Shown in pieces: positions 8,357-17,428 of a DNA stretch of 64,000 nt. Origin of the DNA: an uncultured Blautia sp. (GTDB lineage: Bacteria > Bacillota_A > Clostridia > Lachnospirales > Lachnospiraceae); assembly GCA_905209435.1 (NCBI GenBank), contig CAJLTE010000005.1, positions 7,200-71,199 on the forward strand, read 5' to 3'. The notes beneath the pieces were generated by a model, which saw nothing but the letters and a program-made list of their open reading frames with translations, searched no databases and was not told the origin of the DNA. A program made the position numbers and the translations under genes. Each line of letters opens with the position of its first letter. Within the stretch, counting starts at the first letter, position 1.

Positions 8357-10330
8357 ATGAGTCTGAGAATTGTAGAGGATAATAAAAAAACAGATGAACA
8401 TATCCTTGTTTGTCTGTCTGCAGCACCCTCTAATCAGAAAATAGTAGATACAGCGGCGAAAATGGCAAATGCGCTGCAGGCACGTTTTACAGCTCTGTAT
8501 GTGCAGACAGGTACAAAATCAGAAGCCTTAGATAAAGAAAAGCTGGAAGAACATATCCGATACGCAGAAATGCTTGGGGCAGAAATTGTGATGACTCACG
8601 GGGAAAACATACCGGTACAGATTGCAGAGTATGCCAGGTTATCCAATGTTACCAAAATTGTGATCGGACAAAGCAATGCCAGACGAAATCATTTTTTCAG
8701 CAAGTCAACTCTGACGGAAAAACTGATTGAAATTGTACCGGATATCGATATCCATATTATCCCGGACGCGGTAAAAACCAGGAGTTATCAAAAACGGCCA
8801 TTTACATGGTATGTAGAAAAACCGTCTGCAAAAGATTATTTTCTGACAGTTTTTATATTTGCGGTATGCACTTTCATTGGTCTGTTGTTTCAGAAGCTGA
8901 ATTTCACGGATACGAATATTGTAACGATATACATTCTGGGAGTTTTGGTTACTTCAATTGTGACAGATGGTTATCTTTGCAGTGTAGCTGGTTCGTTCTT
9001 AAGTGTAGTTTTATTTTGTTTTTTTCTGACAGAACCAAGGATGTCTTTTCAGACATATGCGGTGGGTTATCCGGTGACATTTCTTATAATGCTTATTTCA
9101 TCTGTACTTACGGGAGCACTTGCGGCAAAGGTGAAGACACATGCAAAGCTGTCCGCACAGCTTGCCTTTCGTACACAGGTGCTGTTTGATACAGATCGTC
9201 TGATGCAAAAGGCCAAAGGAGAAACGGAGATCCTTGATGTTACCTGCACGCAGTTGATCCGCTTACTAAATCGCAATATTACAGCGTATGTTGTGGAAAA
9301 TGGAACTTTATCAGGAGGAAAACTTTTCTCAGGGGAAAAAGAGAATACAGAAGATTTCTTAACACCAGAAGAACAGCAGACAGCCAGGTGGGTCTATGAA
9401 AACAGACAGCGTGCCGGTGCATCCACGCAACATTTTCCACAGGCTAAATGTCTATATCTGGCGATCCGAAGCGGGAATAATGTTTACGGTGTAATTGGGA
9501 TACCACTGCAAAAAGAAGCGTTGGATTCTTTTGAATACAGTATCCTGTTGTCTGTAATAAATGAATGTGCGCTTGCAATGGAGAACGCGCAAAATGCCAT
9601 GGAAAAAGAGAAAAATGCGGTTTTGGCTAAAAACGAGCAGCTGCGGGCAGATCTTCTTCGGGCAATTTCCCATGATCTTCGAACTCCGCTTTGCTCTATT
9701 TCCGGCAATGCGGATATGTTGCTCAGCAACAGCGAACGCCTGGACGAAGCTACAAAGTATCAGATTTACACTGACATTTATGACGATTCTGAATGGCTGA
9801 TCGGAGTTGTGGAGAATCTGCTTTCCATTACCAGGCTGAATGATGGAAGATTGAAATTCAAATTTACGGATCAGCTTTTAGATGAAGTGATTGCAGAGTC
9901 GTTGCGACATATTAGTCGGAAACATGATGATTATAAAATTGTGGCAGACTGTGAAGAACTTGTTCTTGTACGTATGGATGTACGCCTTATTATACAGGTT
10001 CTGGTAAATTTAATTGATAATGCAATAAAATATACGCCGCCAGGTTCGGTAATCAGCATTCGGGGAAAGAAAACAGATGGGAAAGCGCGGATAAGTGTGG
10101 AAGATAATGGTCCTGGAATTCCAGAAGAAATGAAGCCGCATATTTTTGAAATGTTTTATACAGGGAAAACAACAGTTGCGGATAGTCATCGGAGTCTGGG
10201 ACTTGGCCTGGCACTTTGTCATTCTATCATAGAAGTCCATGACGGTACCCTGATTCTGACGGATCATGATCCGCATGGATGCAATTTTACTTTTACTTTA
10301 CCCTTAAGCGAGGTGACATTAAATGAATAA
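8357..10330 (+). CDS. KdpD-like sensor histidine kinase without the ATP-binding KdpD domain
   Basis: 657 residues from ATG 8357 (AAAGGTGG at 8341-8348). Domains in order: USP-like domain (about 15-140) corresponding to the second part of the KdpD N-terminus; four-helix DUF4118 membrane domain (about 155-265); GAF-like linker (about 280-410); HisKA with His in the AISHDLRTPL motif; HATPase with LIDNAIKYT, EDNGPGIP and GLGLALC boxes. The roughly 210-residue Walker-containing KdpD domain that starts classical KdpD is absent, although the N-terminus looks intact and the ribosome binding site is good. The stop overlaps the regulator gene by 8 bp. No kdpFABC is nearby, so the pair probably controls the adjacent ktrBA genes. 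Confidence 0.88.
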   Translation: MSLRIVEDNKKTDEHILVCLSAAPSNQKIVDTAAKMANALQARFTALYVQTGTKSEALDKEKLEEHIRYAEMLGAEIVMTHGENIPVQIAEYARLSNVTKIVIGQSNARRNHFFSKSTLTEKLIEIVPDIDIHIIPDAVKTRSYQKRPFTWYVEKPSAKDYFLTVFIFAVCTFIGLLFQKLNFTDTNIVTIYILGVLVTSIVTDGYLCSVAGSFLSVVLFCFFLTEPRMSFQTYAVGYPVTFLIMLISSVLTGALAAKVKTHAKLSAQLAFRTQVLFDTDRLMQKAKGETEILDVTCTQLIRLLNRNITAYVVENGTLSGGKLFSGEKENTEDFLTPEEQQTARWVYENRQRAGASTQHFPQAKCLYLAIRSGNNVYGVIGIPLQKEALDSFEYSILLSVINECALAMENAQNAMEKEKNAVLAKNEQLRADLLRAISHDLRTPLCSISGNADMLLSNSERLDEATKYQIYTDIYDDSEWLIGVVENLLSITRLNDGRLKFKFTDQLLDEVIAESLRHISRKHDDYKIVADCEELVLVRMDVRLIIQVLVNLIDNAIKYTPPGSVISIRGKKTDGKARISVEDNGPGIPEEMKPHIFEMFYTGKTTVADSHRSLGLGLALCHSIIEVHDGTLILTDHDPHGCNFTFTLPLSEVTLNE

Positions 10331-11036
10331 GACATTAATTCTGGTGGTTGAAGATGACAGGCCCATACGCAACCTGATCATTACTACATTAAAAACACAT
10401 GACTATAAATATCTGGCAGCTGAAAACGGATCTTCGGCTATTCTGGAGGCTTCGTCCCACAATCCGGATATCGTTCTTCTGGATCTGGGTCTTCCTGATA
10501 TGGAAGGCGTAGAGGTGATAAAAAAAATTCGAACCTGGTCAAATATGCCGATTATTGTGATCAGTGCCAGAAGTGAGGATGCGGATAAAATAGAGGCACT
10601 GGATGCAGGAGCGGATGATTATATTACAAAACCATTTTCCGTAGAGGAATTACTTGCCCGTATCCGTGTCACTCAAAGGAGGCTTGCTATAACGCAGACA
10701 GGAGAACAACTGGAAACCTCTGTTTTTGAAAATGGTGAATTGAAGATAGATTATACAGCCGGCTGCACATATCTGAAGGAAGAAGAATTGCATCTGACGC
10801 CCATTGAGTATAAGCTGCTCTGCCTTCTATCCCGCAATGTGGGAAAGGTATTGACACATACTTATATTACCCAGCAGATTTGGGGACGATGTTCGGAAAA
10901 CGATGTTGCTTCTCTTAGAGTTTTTATGGCAACACTGCGGAAAAAACTGGAACCTGACAAAAATGGGGTGCAATACATCCAGACACACATTGGAATTGGA
11001 TATCGCATGCTTAGAATTGAGAAAGATAAATTCTAA
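10323..11036 (+). CDS. KdpE-like OmpR-family response regulator
   Basis: 237 residues. Receiver domain (1-120) has the acidic pair EDD, phospho-Asp in the LLDLGLPDMEG motif, the Thr/Ser switch (VISARSE) and Lys in YITKPF. A C-terminal winged-helix DNA-binding domain (about 135-232) ends with the usual LRKKLEPD...YIQTHIGIGYRM pattern. It overlaps the kinase gene by 8 bp, so the two are translationally coupled. By family it should bind promoter DNA after phosphorylation and respond to K+ limitation or turgor. The nearest K+ transporter is ktrBA upstream. No DNA target was recognised. Confidence 0.9.
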   Translation: MNKTLILVVEDDRPIRNLIITTLKTHDYKYLAAENGSSAILEASSHNPDIVLLDLGLPDMEGVEVIKKIRTWSNMPIIVISARSEDADKIEALDAGADDYITKPFSVEELLARIRVTQRRLAITQTGEQLETSVFENGELKIDYTAGCTYLKEEELHLTPIEYKLLCLLSRNVGKVLTHTYITQQIWGRCSENDVASLRVFMATLRKKLEPDKNGVQYIQTHIGIGYRMLRIEKDKF

Positions 11037-11041
11037 GCATG
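11006..11041. terminator. Hairpin at the convergent regulator/MATE junction
   Basis: A perfect 13 bp inverted repeat (CATGCTTAGAATT and its complement) with a 10-nt loop overlaps the last codons of the KdpE-like gene. No clear T-tract follows on either strand, so termination is only likely because the genes converge here. Confidence 0.4.
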
Positions 11042-11060
11042 TGATAGGCGTAGTTTTGCT

Positions 11061-12404
11061 TTATAGCATCTGCATTTTCTTCATAGTTTTTCCGAACAAT
11101 ATAGCTGCAATCAGAATAGACGATACATCGGCAACAGGCTGTGCCCATACAAGTCCGGTCATTCCTATAACAGCCTGCAAAATGAATAATACAGGAATGA
11201 AAATGATTCCCTGACGGCTCATGCTGATAAGAAGTGCTGGAGTTGCGGCTCCCATTGCCTGAAGTGCATTGACCAACACATAAAATACACCGAACAGAAA
11301 GCTGGTGGAAAGAAGTATTCTTGCAAACTGAACTGCATAGGCAAAAGCAGTCTGATCTGTAAGAAAAGCACTGACAATCTGATTGGTAAATACATAACAG
11401 ATAGCTGCAAGGACTGTTCCTAAAATAAGAGCAAAAATAATGGTAAATTTAAAAACTTCTTTAAAGCGTTTCCATGTTTTAGCACCTACACAATAACCGA
11501 GAATTGGTTGTACGCCCTGACCTAAGCCCATACAGATCATACCGGTGATTGTAATAACTTTCATTGCAACGCCCATTCCGGCAACAGACATATCTCCATA
11601 GTGTGACATCTGGCTGTTAATGATAATCTGAGAGACACTCATTAATACGTCACCTAAAGCAGCAGGAACACCAATAGCCAGTACGCTGGCAGCGATTCCC
11701 TGTTTTACAGTAAAATCTTTCAATCTGATGGAAAGCATGGATTTTCCTTTCAGGAAATAAGAAATATAAAATCCTGCACCGACAATATTTCCAATCACGG
11801 TTGCGATTGCAGCACCTTTAATATCTAATCCCAGGGCAAGGATAAAAATAGGATCTAAAATTACATTGACCAGATTCCCAAGCAGCAAACCAAGCATTGC
11901 TTTTCCAGATTCCCCCTCTGTACGGACGACATTTCCATAACAGTTAGAAATAAGTACAAATGGTCCGGCAAATACGATGATGCTCAGATAGCTTTTGGCA
12001 TATTCATAAGTATCAGCACTGGCACCGATTAAATTCAGAATCGGATCAATAAATATAAGAATCAATGCAGCCAACAGAATACCTACGAATACACATCCCC
12101 AAAAACAAAACGTACAGGATTTTCTTGCTTTTTCTTTGTTTCCTTCTCCCAATGCTCTGGAAATCACAGAAGTTCCACCGATTCCAAATAAGGTTCCGAG
12201 AGACATAAAGATCAGATATACCGGTGTCGCAAGAGATACTGCGGCAACCAGTAAAGCGTTATGTGTCTGACCGATAAAAAAGGTATCGGCAAGATTATAT
12301 ACAAGTACCATCAGCATAGCTGCCATAGCAGGCAGCGCATTTTTCATTACCGCTTTTGGAACCGGCATATTGCTGAATACCTCCAGGTTTTTATTATTTT
12401 CCAT
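11061..12404 (-). CDS. MATE family efflux transporter
   Basis: 447 residues with about twelve hydrophobic segments, the normal MATE size. Typical features are the start ending in an AMLMVLVYNLADTFFIGQ motif, the ALGEGNKEKA loop between helices, and duplicated halves. MATE proteins export cationic drugs or metabolites using Na+ or H+ gradients. AGGAGG lies just upstream of the ATG. It is divergent from a TetR-family gene with palindromic TGATAC/GTATCA motifs between them, so repression by that regulator, relieved by a transported compound, is the simplest reading. Confidence 0.9.
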   Translation of the reverse strand: MENNKNLEVFSNMPVPKAVMKNALPAMAAMLMVLVYNLADTFFIGQTHNALLVAAVSLATPVYLIFMSLGTLFGIGGTSVISRALGEGNKEKARKSCTFCFWGCVFVGILLAALILIFIDPILNLIGASADTYEYAKSYLSIIVFAGPFVLISNCYGNVVRTEGESGKAMLGLLLGNLVNVILDPIFILALGLDIKGAAIATVIGNIVGAGFYISYFLKGKSMLSIRLKDFTVKQGIAASVLAIGVPAALGDVLMSVSQIIINSQMSHYGDMSVAGMGVAMKVITITGMICMGLGQGVQPILGYCVGAKTWKRFKEVFKFTIIFALILGTVLAAICYVFTNQIVSAFLTDQTAFAYAVQFARILLSTSFLFGVFYVLVNALQAMGAATPALLISMSRQGIIFIPVLFILQAVIGMTGLVWAQPVADVSSILIAAILFGKTMKKMQML

Positions 12405-12439
12405 GAAAATGTTTCCTCCTTGTTAAACAGATTTTTATA

Positions 12440-12472
12440 TGATACAATTAGCATCTGATACGAATTGTATCA
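12440..12472. promoter_or_regulatory. Candidate TetR operator between MATE and tetR genes
   Basis: TGATACAATT (12440-12449), then TGATAC (12456-12461) and GTATCA (12467-12472) form overlapping inverted repeats; GATACAATT at 12441 also pairs with AATTGTATC at 12463-12471. Position between divergent genes and dyad symmetry fit a TetR-type site. Confidence 0.5.
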
Positions 12473-12554
12473 CTATCATATAAAACTGAAAATATGAAAA
12501 CCTGAGACTATTTTCCACTTTTGGTATCAGGTAAAACACTGGAGGATAAGAACT

Positions 12555-13115
12555 ATGAAGCCAAATGATAAACGATATATTGAAAATATGCGTGTTAAAA
12601 AAAGCATTCAGACCGCTTTGTTTTCGCTTATGAAAAAGAAAAAATTTTCGGAAATCAGAGTAGCGGATATCATTTCAATGTCAGGTGTTGCTAAAGCATC
12701 GTATTACAGAAATTTCTCTTCAATTGAAGACGTTATATATTTTTATATTGATCAGATGAATAAAGAACTTGCTGAGCTGATGCCAAAACAACATGATATC
12801 AATATGAAAACGATCCGGCAAAATTTGATTATTTTGTATAAATACTATCTGGAACATAGAGAAGAAATTTTACTGTTGTGTTCCAATGGATTCTATGAAC
12901 TGATTCAGGATAATACAGATCAGTTCCTTATCAATGCGATTGGAGATATGCCATCAAATTCGATTGACCGTTATAATATATATTTACTGTCAGGTGCAAT
13001 ATGCCATGTCCAGATTGAGTGGTTAAAAAATAAAGCCCCTGAATCACCAGAGGCTTTTGCAGATTTCAATATGACATTTATTGAGAATAATAAAGGGATT
13101 TTGGAAAGTATATGA
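12555..13115 (+). CDS. TetR/AcrR family transcriptional regulator
   Basis: 186 residues. The N-terminal helix-turn-helix (about 15-65) has the family pattern KKKFSEIRVADIISMSGVAK followed by SYYRNF. The remaining roughly 120 residues form a helical ligand-binding and dimerisation domain with no recognisable specificity. It is transcribed away from the MATE pump gene and a palindrome lies between them, so it most likely represses the pump and perhaps itself. The ribosome binding site (ACTGGAGGATAAG) is good. Confidence 0.88.
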   Translation: MKPNDKRYIENMRVKKSIQTALFSLMKKKKFSEIRVADIISMSGVAKASYYRNFSSIEDVIYFYIDQMNKELAELMPKQHDINMKTIRQNLIILYKYYLEHREEILLLCSNGFYELIQDNTDQFLINAIGDMPSNSIDRYNIYLLSGAICHVQIEWLKNKAPESPEAFADFNMTFIENNKGILESI

Positions 13116-13210
13116 ATACTTTTGTGCCTCCTTATTGTTGTATCGGATGCACAATAATGAGATAAACTCGTAAGATAACTGTTCTGCTTAAAGCAATGAA
13201 ATAACTTACT

Positions 13211-13253
13211 CAACTTTCCCACCAGTAAAACTGGTATAAACAGTTGATTTTTT
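13211..13253 (+). terminator. Probable terminator after tetR
   Basis: Nested repeats CAACT...AGTTG (13211-13215, 13242-13246) and ACCAGT/ACTGGT (13221-13226, 13230-13235) with internal loops, followed by ATTTTTT. It lies about 100 bp after the regulator and before the intact protease gene. Confidence 0.5.
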
Positions 13254-13375
13254 AACTAAAATTTTAAAATAATTGGTTCCTTGACATAAAAATAGCACCT
13301 AATCTTTGATATAATAAGTTCACCACAAACAAATATAATAAATATAAGTATGTGCATAATTGAAATGGATTATTT

Positions 13376-15106
13376 ATGGCAGATCAGAAAATAGATAATC
13401 TTTTAAACCTTGTAATGGATGCTACTCCAGAGGAACGGCGAAAGTCTGAGAATCTGAATGTGGGATATGATTCAGCTATGCGATTGTGGGACGTGATCGT
13501 GAAATATAGCGGACCGGAGAGTGGACTGGCGGGAACTGGCATTCAGGTAGTCCCTTTACTGGGTGGCTATGCAGTAGTGACTTTGCCGGAATCTGAGATA
13601 GATGCTTATTCTGACAGAGTGCAGGTGGAATTTATGGAGAAGCCAAAACGCCTGTATTTTGAACTGTTCCAGGCAAAGGGAGCGAGCTGTATCCGGACAG
13701 TGCAGACCGGCAGAAGTGGATTGACCGGAAAAGGAATTCTGGTAGGTATTGTGGATTCAGGTGTAGATTATTTTCACCCTGATTTCCGAAATGCAGACGG
13801 AAGCAGCAGGATTCTTCGATTATGGGACCAGAGCATACAGGGAAATCCACCGCAGGGATATGCAGCAGGAACGGAATATACAAAAGAGGAAATTGATGAG
13901 GCGCTTGCACTTGGAGAAAACCAGGGCAGGCGCCTTGTTCCGTCCATGGATTACAGTGGACATGGAACCTCGGCACTTGGGATTGCTGCGGGAAATGGGC
14001 GGGCGTCAGATGGAGTGAATCAGGGAGTTGCATATGAAAGTGATCTGCTGGTGGTGAAGATGGGAGTTCCCAGAGAGAACGCATTTCCAAGGACTACAGA
14101 ACTAATACAGGGGATTGATTATCTGGTGCGACAGGCACTGGCTATGGGACGGCCAATGGCGATCAATCTCAGTTTTGGAAATAACTATGGATCCCACAGA
14201 GGAGATTCTCTTCTTGAAACATATATAGATATGGTTTCTGCCACAGGACGTCTGGTTATCTGCACAGGTACAGGGAACAATGGTAACCAGCCACTGCATG
14301 AGGGAGGAATCCTGAAACAGGGACAGACCAGACAGATAGAATTATCTGTGAGCAGCAGGGAACCAACATTAAATGTGCAGTTATGGAAATCTTATGAGGA
14401 TGAGATGAGTATTTATATTGAAAATCCATCCGGAAACCGGATCGGCCCCTTAGACGAAAAGCTTGGTCCTCAGAGGTACAGACTGGGAAATACAGATCTT
14501 TTAATCTATTATGGCAAACCTGGACCCTATCATCTGACACAGGAAATCTACATAGATTTCCTTCCTGTGAAAACTTATGTGGACAGTGGAGACTGGAAAA
14601 TCATCCTAAGTGGAAAAAAGGTCAGAGGAGGGGAATATTACCTGTGGCTGCCGGGTGGAAATACCCTGAACAGAGGGACAGGGTTTTATGAACCAAGGGC
14701 ATATGGGACTTTGACCATACCCGCTACAGCCCGGCGGATTATTGCAGTTGGAGCATATGATTCACTGGTTGACTCCTATGCGGACTTTTCCGGAAGGGGA
14801 AGCAGGATGCTGCCTTATCTGAAACCTGATCTGGTGGCACCCGGAGTGAATATAGTTGCTCCCGTACCCGGCGGCGGCTACAGGACAGTAACAGGGACCT
14901 CCTTTGCAGCACCTTTTGTCAGCGGAGCCGCAGCATTGCTGATGCAGTGGGGGATTGTAAATGGAAACGATCCCTATCTATATGGGGAAAAAGTAAAAGC
15001 CTATCTCCGAAAAGGCGCCAGACCATTGCCGGGGTATGAGGAGTATCCCAATGAAGAGGTGGGATGGGGAAGCCTCTGTGTAGCACAAAGTCTTCCCGAA
15101 ATATGA
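13376..15106 (+). CDS. Csp-like S8 (subtilisin) family peptidase, full length
   Basis: 576 residues without a signal peptide. Region 1-100 resembles a Csp prodomain; the catalytic core carries Asp127 (VDSGVDY), His196 (SGHGTS), oxyanion Asn301 (TGTGNNG) and Ser509 (TGTSFAAP), so the triad is complete. A roughly 130-residue insert (about 310-445) splits the core, and the end (LLMQWGIVNGND..., NEEVGWGSL) is typical of the CspA/B/C clostridial group. In spore formers Csp proteases process SleC during germination; here the role is unknown and no germination gene is adjacent. Its ribosome binding site is weak. A truncated near-copy of its first half is at 4773. Confidence 0.88.
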   Translation: MADQKIDNLLNLVMDATPEERRKSENLNVGYDSAMRLWDVIVKYSGPESGLAGTGIQVVPLLGGYAVVTLPESEIDAYSDRVQVEFMEKPKRLYFELFQAKGASCIRTVQTGRSGLTGKGILVGIVDSGVDYFHPDFRNADGSSRILRLWDQSIQGNPPQGYAAGTEYTKEEIDEALALGENQGRRLVPSMDYSGHGTSALGIAAGNGRASDGVNQGVAYESDLLVVKMGVPRENAFPRTTELIQGIDYLVRQALAMGRPMAINLSFGNNYGSHRGDSLLETYIDMVSATGRLVICTGTGNNGNQPLHEGGILKQGQTRQIELSVSSREPTLNVQLWKSYEDEMSIYIENPSGNRIGPLDEKLGPQRYRLGNTDLLIYYGKPGPYHLTQEIYIDFLPVKTYVDSGDWKIILSGKKVRGGEYYLWLPGGNTLNRGTGFYEPRAYGTLTIPATARRIIAVGAYDSLVDSYADFSGRGSRMLPYLKPDLVAPGVNIVAPVPGGGYRTVTGTSFAAPFVSGAAALLMQWGIVNGNDPYLYGEKVKAYLRKGARPLPGYEEYPNEEVGWGSLCVAQSLPEI

Positions 15107-15159
15107 GAAATATAAACTATAAAATTGCAATACAATACAGATATCTGTTATGCAGATAC

Positions 15160-16023
15160 TTATCTGAAGCTGATACCAATCCCTACTGCGCCGGGACCGG
15201 TATGGACACTGATGCTGGCGGAAAGTGGACTGTAAAAGACATCAGCTTCCGGAAATTTATTGCGGAGAAGGGTCAGCCATTCTTCTTGCTGTTCTGGCGT
15301 AAGTCCGGCACCGGCTGCTCCAATATGCAATTTCGACATATCCTGATCTGCGAATCTTTTCTCAAGATCGGACTGAATTGCCAGAATCATTTTTTCTTCC
15401 GCCCTTTTCATAGAACCCCGTGCTTTGGCAAAAGAGTCCAGCTTTTCTCCCTGTATTGTTAAAATAGGCTTTATGGACAATACTGTTCCGATCAGGGCTG
15501 CGGCAGGTGTGATGCGTCCGCCCTTTTTCAGGTATTCTAATGTATTGACAGTAATATAAATACTTGAATTATAGGCATCAGATTCTAAGGCAGCTTTTAT
15601 TTCCTTTGCAGAAGCCCCGTTCAGGGACATTTCTCTTGCGTGAAGTACGGATTCATACATGGTGACAGAAATCCGGTGATTATCAACAACTTCAACTTTT
15701 CCATCATAATCCTGAGAATAACCTATAGCAGCAGCACAGGAGTTAGACAGACCGCTTGACATTGGAATATATACAAGTTCCTCATAGCCTTCGGCTAAAA
15801 TCTGATCCCATAAATCCATTACATCGCCAGGGGAAGGCTGGGAAGTGGTGATGCGTTTGTTATCGGAAAGAGCACAGAAAAATTCTTCCTCTGTAATGGT
15901 ATCATTTTCATAAAAGGTTGTTTCTTCAATAATTACAGGCATATGTATTACATATATCCCAAGTTTTTCTGCGGTACTTCTGGTAATACCGCTGTTTGTG
16001 TCAGTCATGATGGCTGTTTTCAT
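15160..16023 (-). CDS. DegV family fatty-acid-binding protein
   Basis: 287 residues with the normal DegV layout: an N-terminal EDD-fold beginning MKTAIMTDTNSGI, a TSQPSPGDV motif (about 60-68) and a SSGLSNS motif (about 90-96) that hold the fatty acid carboxylate, then a C-terminal domain with LKKGGRI. DegV/FakB proteins deliver acyl groups to the FakA kinase; this copy may bind a lipid, but no fakA gene is near. AGGAGA precedes the ATG. It is divergent from a TetR-like regulator with a perfect palindrome between, suggesting control by that protein. Confidence 0.9.
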   Translation of the reverse strand: MKTAIMTDTNSGITRSTAEKLGIYVIHMPVIIEETTFYENDTITEEEFFCALSDNKRITTSQPSPGDVMDLWDQILAEGYEELVYIPMSSGLSNSCAAAIGYSQDYDGKVEVVDNHRISVTMYESVLHAREMSLNGASAKEIKAALESDAYNSSIYITVNTLEYLKKGGRITPAAALIGTVLSIKPILTIQGEKLDSFAKARGSMKRAEEKMILAIQSDLEKRFADQDMSKLHIGAAGAGLTPEQQEEWLTLLRNKFPEADVFYSPLSASISVHTGPGAVGIGISFR

Positions 16024-16111
16024 AGTGATTTTCTCCTGAAAGTTTTAATTGTATAATTTGTATAATAATGAAATGAACGATTGTAAAACAAAATAAAATG
16101 CCTTATAATGA

Positions 16112-16128
16112 TGTTACAAATTGTAACA
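16112..16128. promoter_or_regulatory. Perfect 17 bp palindrome, candidate TetR operator
   Basis: TGTTACAA-A-TTGTAACA, eight bases on each side, lies in the 167 bp gap between the divergent degV and tetR-like genes, 62 bp before the regulator start. Confidence 0.55.
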
Positions 16129-16190
16129 TTAAAATAGAAATATTTCAATATTCACAAGAAAAATATTTCATCAAGACTGGAGTTATAACG

Positions 16191-16739
16191 ATGAAGAAAA
16201 GAATAAGTCAGACCAATATTCAGGTAAAACAGGATATGTACAAGGCATTGCTACGGTTAATGGGGAACAAGCTATTTTCCTCCATTGCAGTTTCAGACAT
16301 TACCTCAGAGGCAGGTGTTTCCAGGATGTCATTTTATAGAAACTATAATGCAATAGAAGATATCCTGACAGAGCATTTAGAGGAGGTAGTGGAAGAATAT
16401 AGGGCAAAAGAATTAGAAGAACCTGATACTGGAAGTGAAAAGGTATTCTACGAGAAAAAATATATGTTGCGCTGCTTCAGGTTCTTCTATTTGCATCGTG
16501 AATTCATAGATGCACTGATCACAGCCGGAATGGGAGATTTGTTTTTGGCAAAAATAACAGAACATCTTATTCGAAAATGGGTTGACAAAGAAAAAGAGAC
16601 AAGAGAGGAAACTTTGAGAATCAGTGCGTTTGCCGGTGCTATTTACAATATGTATCGGGAATGGAGTAAAGGGGATTTTCTTGAACTGCCAGAGGATGTT
16701 GCGGCAATTTTATATGATTTAAGAAAACAGACAGATTAA
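16191..16739 (+). CDS. TetR/AcrR family regulator (second copy type)
   Basis: 182 residues from ATG 16191 (GGAG just upstream); an in-frame start at 16098 would run through the palindromic operator and is rejected. HTH residues about 10-55: LFSSIAVSDITSEAGVSRM then SFYRNY, very like the regulator at 12555, so the two may be paralogues. A helical C-terminal domain follows with an INMYREWSKGDF-like end. It probably regulates degV, itself, and the PAP2 and DUF1113 genes that follow within 22 and 36 bp. Confidence 0.85.
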   Translation: MKKRISQTNIQVKQDMYKALLRLMGNKLFSSIAVSDITSEAGVSRMSFYRNYNAIEDILTEHLEEVVEEYRAKELEEPDTGSEKVFYEKKYMLRCFRFFYLHREFIDALITAGMGDLFLAKITEHLIRKWVDKEKETREETLRISAFAGAIYNMYREWSKGDFLELPEDVAAILYDLRKQTD

Positions 16740-16760
16740 ACAAAGAATAGAGGCGGTTGT

Positions 16761-17393
16761 ATGTTAAAAAAACTTATATTGGTGCAGATCATCCTGCTTT
16801 CTTTCCAGACAGTGTTGTATTTTGGATGCGAGTTTTTTCAGAGAGGTATCCATGATGTAAAACGTCCGGTGGATGATAAGATTCCATTTCTTCCGTGGAC
16901 AGTGTTACCTTACTGCTTTTGGTTTCCGCTGATTGCTTTTTATCCGTTGGCTGTTTTCCAGACAGATCCATATTCTTATTGCGGATATCTGATGACTATG
17001 GTGGTGGAAATTGTGCTCAGCGTGGTGTGTTATCTGGTCTATCCGACTTCTTTTCAGAGACCGGTGCCTCCGGATGGCTTCTGGGGGAACTTTATGAAAT
17101 TTATTTATCATGGCAGCTACAGAGGACTGAACTGTGCACCAAGTCTGCATTGTTCCAGTTGCTTCCTTGTAATATATGTTTCTTGCACATGTATGGGAAT
17201 GAATCTTTGGATTCGGATATTTACAATTTTAATTGCTGTTATGATTGTGCTGTCAACGCTTACAACAAAACAGCACACACTAATTGATGTGCTGACAGCA
17301 GTTCTACTTTTTGGGATTAGCAGGTTTCTGGGAATTTTGTTGACAGTACGATATTTTGTACCGATTTTGACATTTATTGGAAATTTACAATAA
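16761..17393 (+). CDS. PAP2 superfamily membrane phosphatase
   Basis: 210 residues with about six hydrophobic helices. The three phosphatase signatures are recognisable in inositolphosphotransferase/PAP2 form: KRPVDDKIPF near the N-terminus, APSLHCSS (catalytic His) near residue 130, and STLTTKQHTLIDV (nucleophilic His and Asp) near residue 175. It should remove phosphate from a lipid phosphate such as undecaprenyl pyrophosphate or phosphatidic acid at the membrane; the substrate is unknown. It starts 22 bp after the TetR-like gene and is followed by a DUF1113 membrane protein, so all three probably form one transcript. Confidence 0.82.
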   Translation: MLKKLILVQIILLSFQTVLYFGCEFFQRGIHDVKRPVDDKIPFLPWTVLPYCFWFPLIAFYPLAVFQTDPYSYCGYLMTMVVEIVLSVVCYLVYPTSFQRPVPPDGFWGNFMKFIYHGSYRGLNCAPSLHCSSCFLVIYVSCTCMGMNLWIRIFTILIAVMIVLSTLTTKQHTLIDVLTAVLLFGISRFLGILLTVRYFVPILTFIGNLQ

Positions 17394-17428
17394 ATAATAA
17401 TGCATAATGCGGAAAAGAGGAGAAAACC

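Noticed and set aside
5999..11036. Full Kdp ATPase system
   Set aside because: Sensor and regulator look Kdp-like but no kdpF, A, B or C sequence is present in the window; the transporter genes are Ktr type.
13281..13315. TTGACA...TATAAT promoter for the intact protease gene
   Set aside because: The spacer is 23 bp, too long for a normal sigma-A promoter.
16098..16190. N-terminal extension of the TetR-like gene to 16098
   Set aside because: It would cross the 17 bp palindrome and lacks a ribosome binding site. ATG 16191 gives the normal family length.
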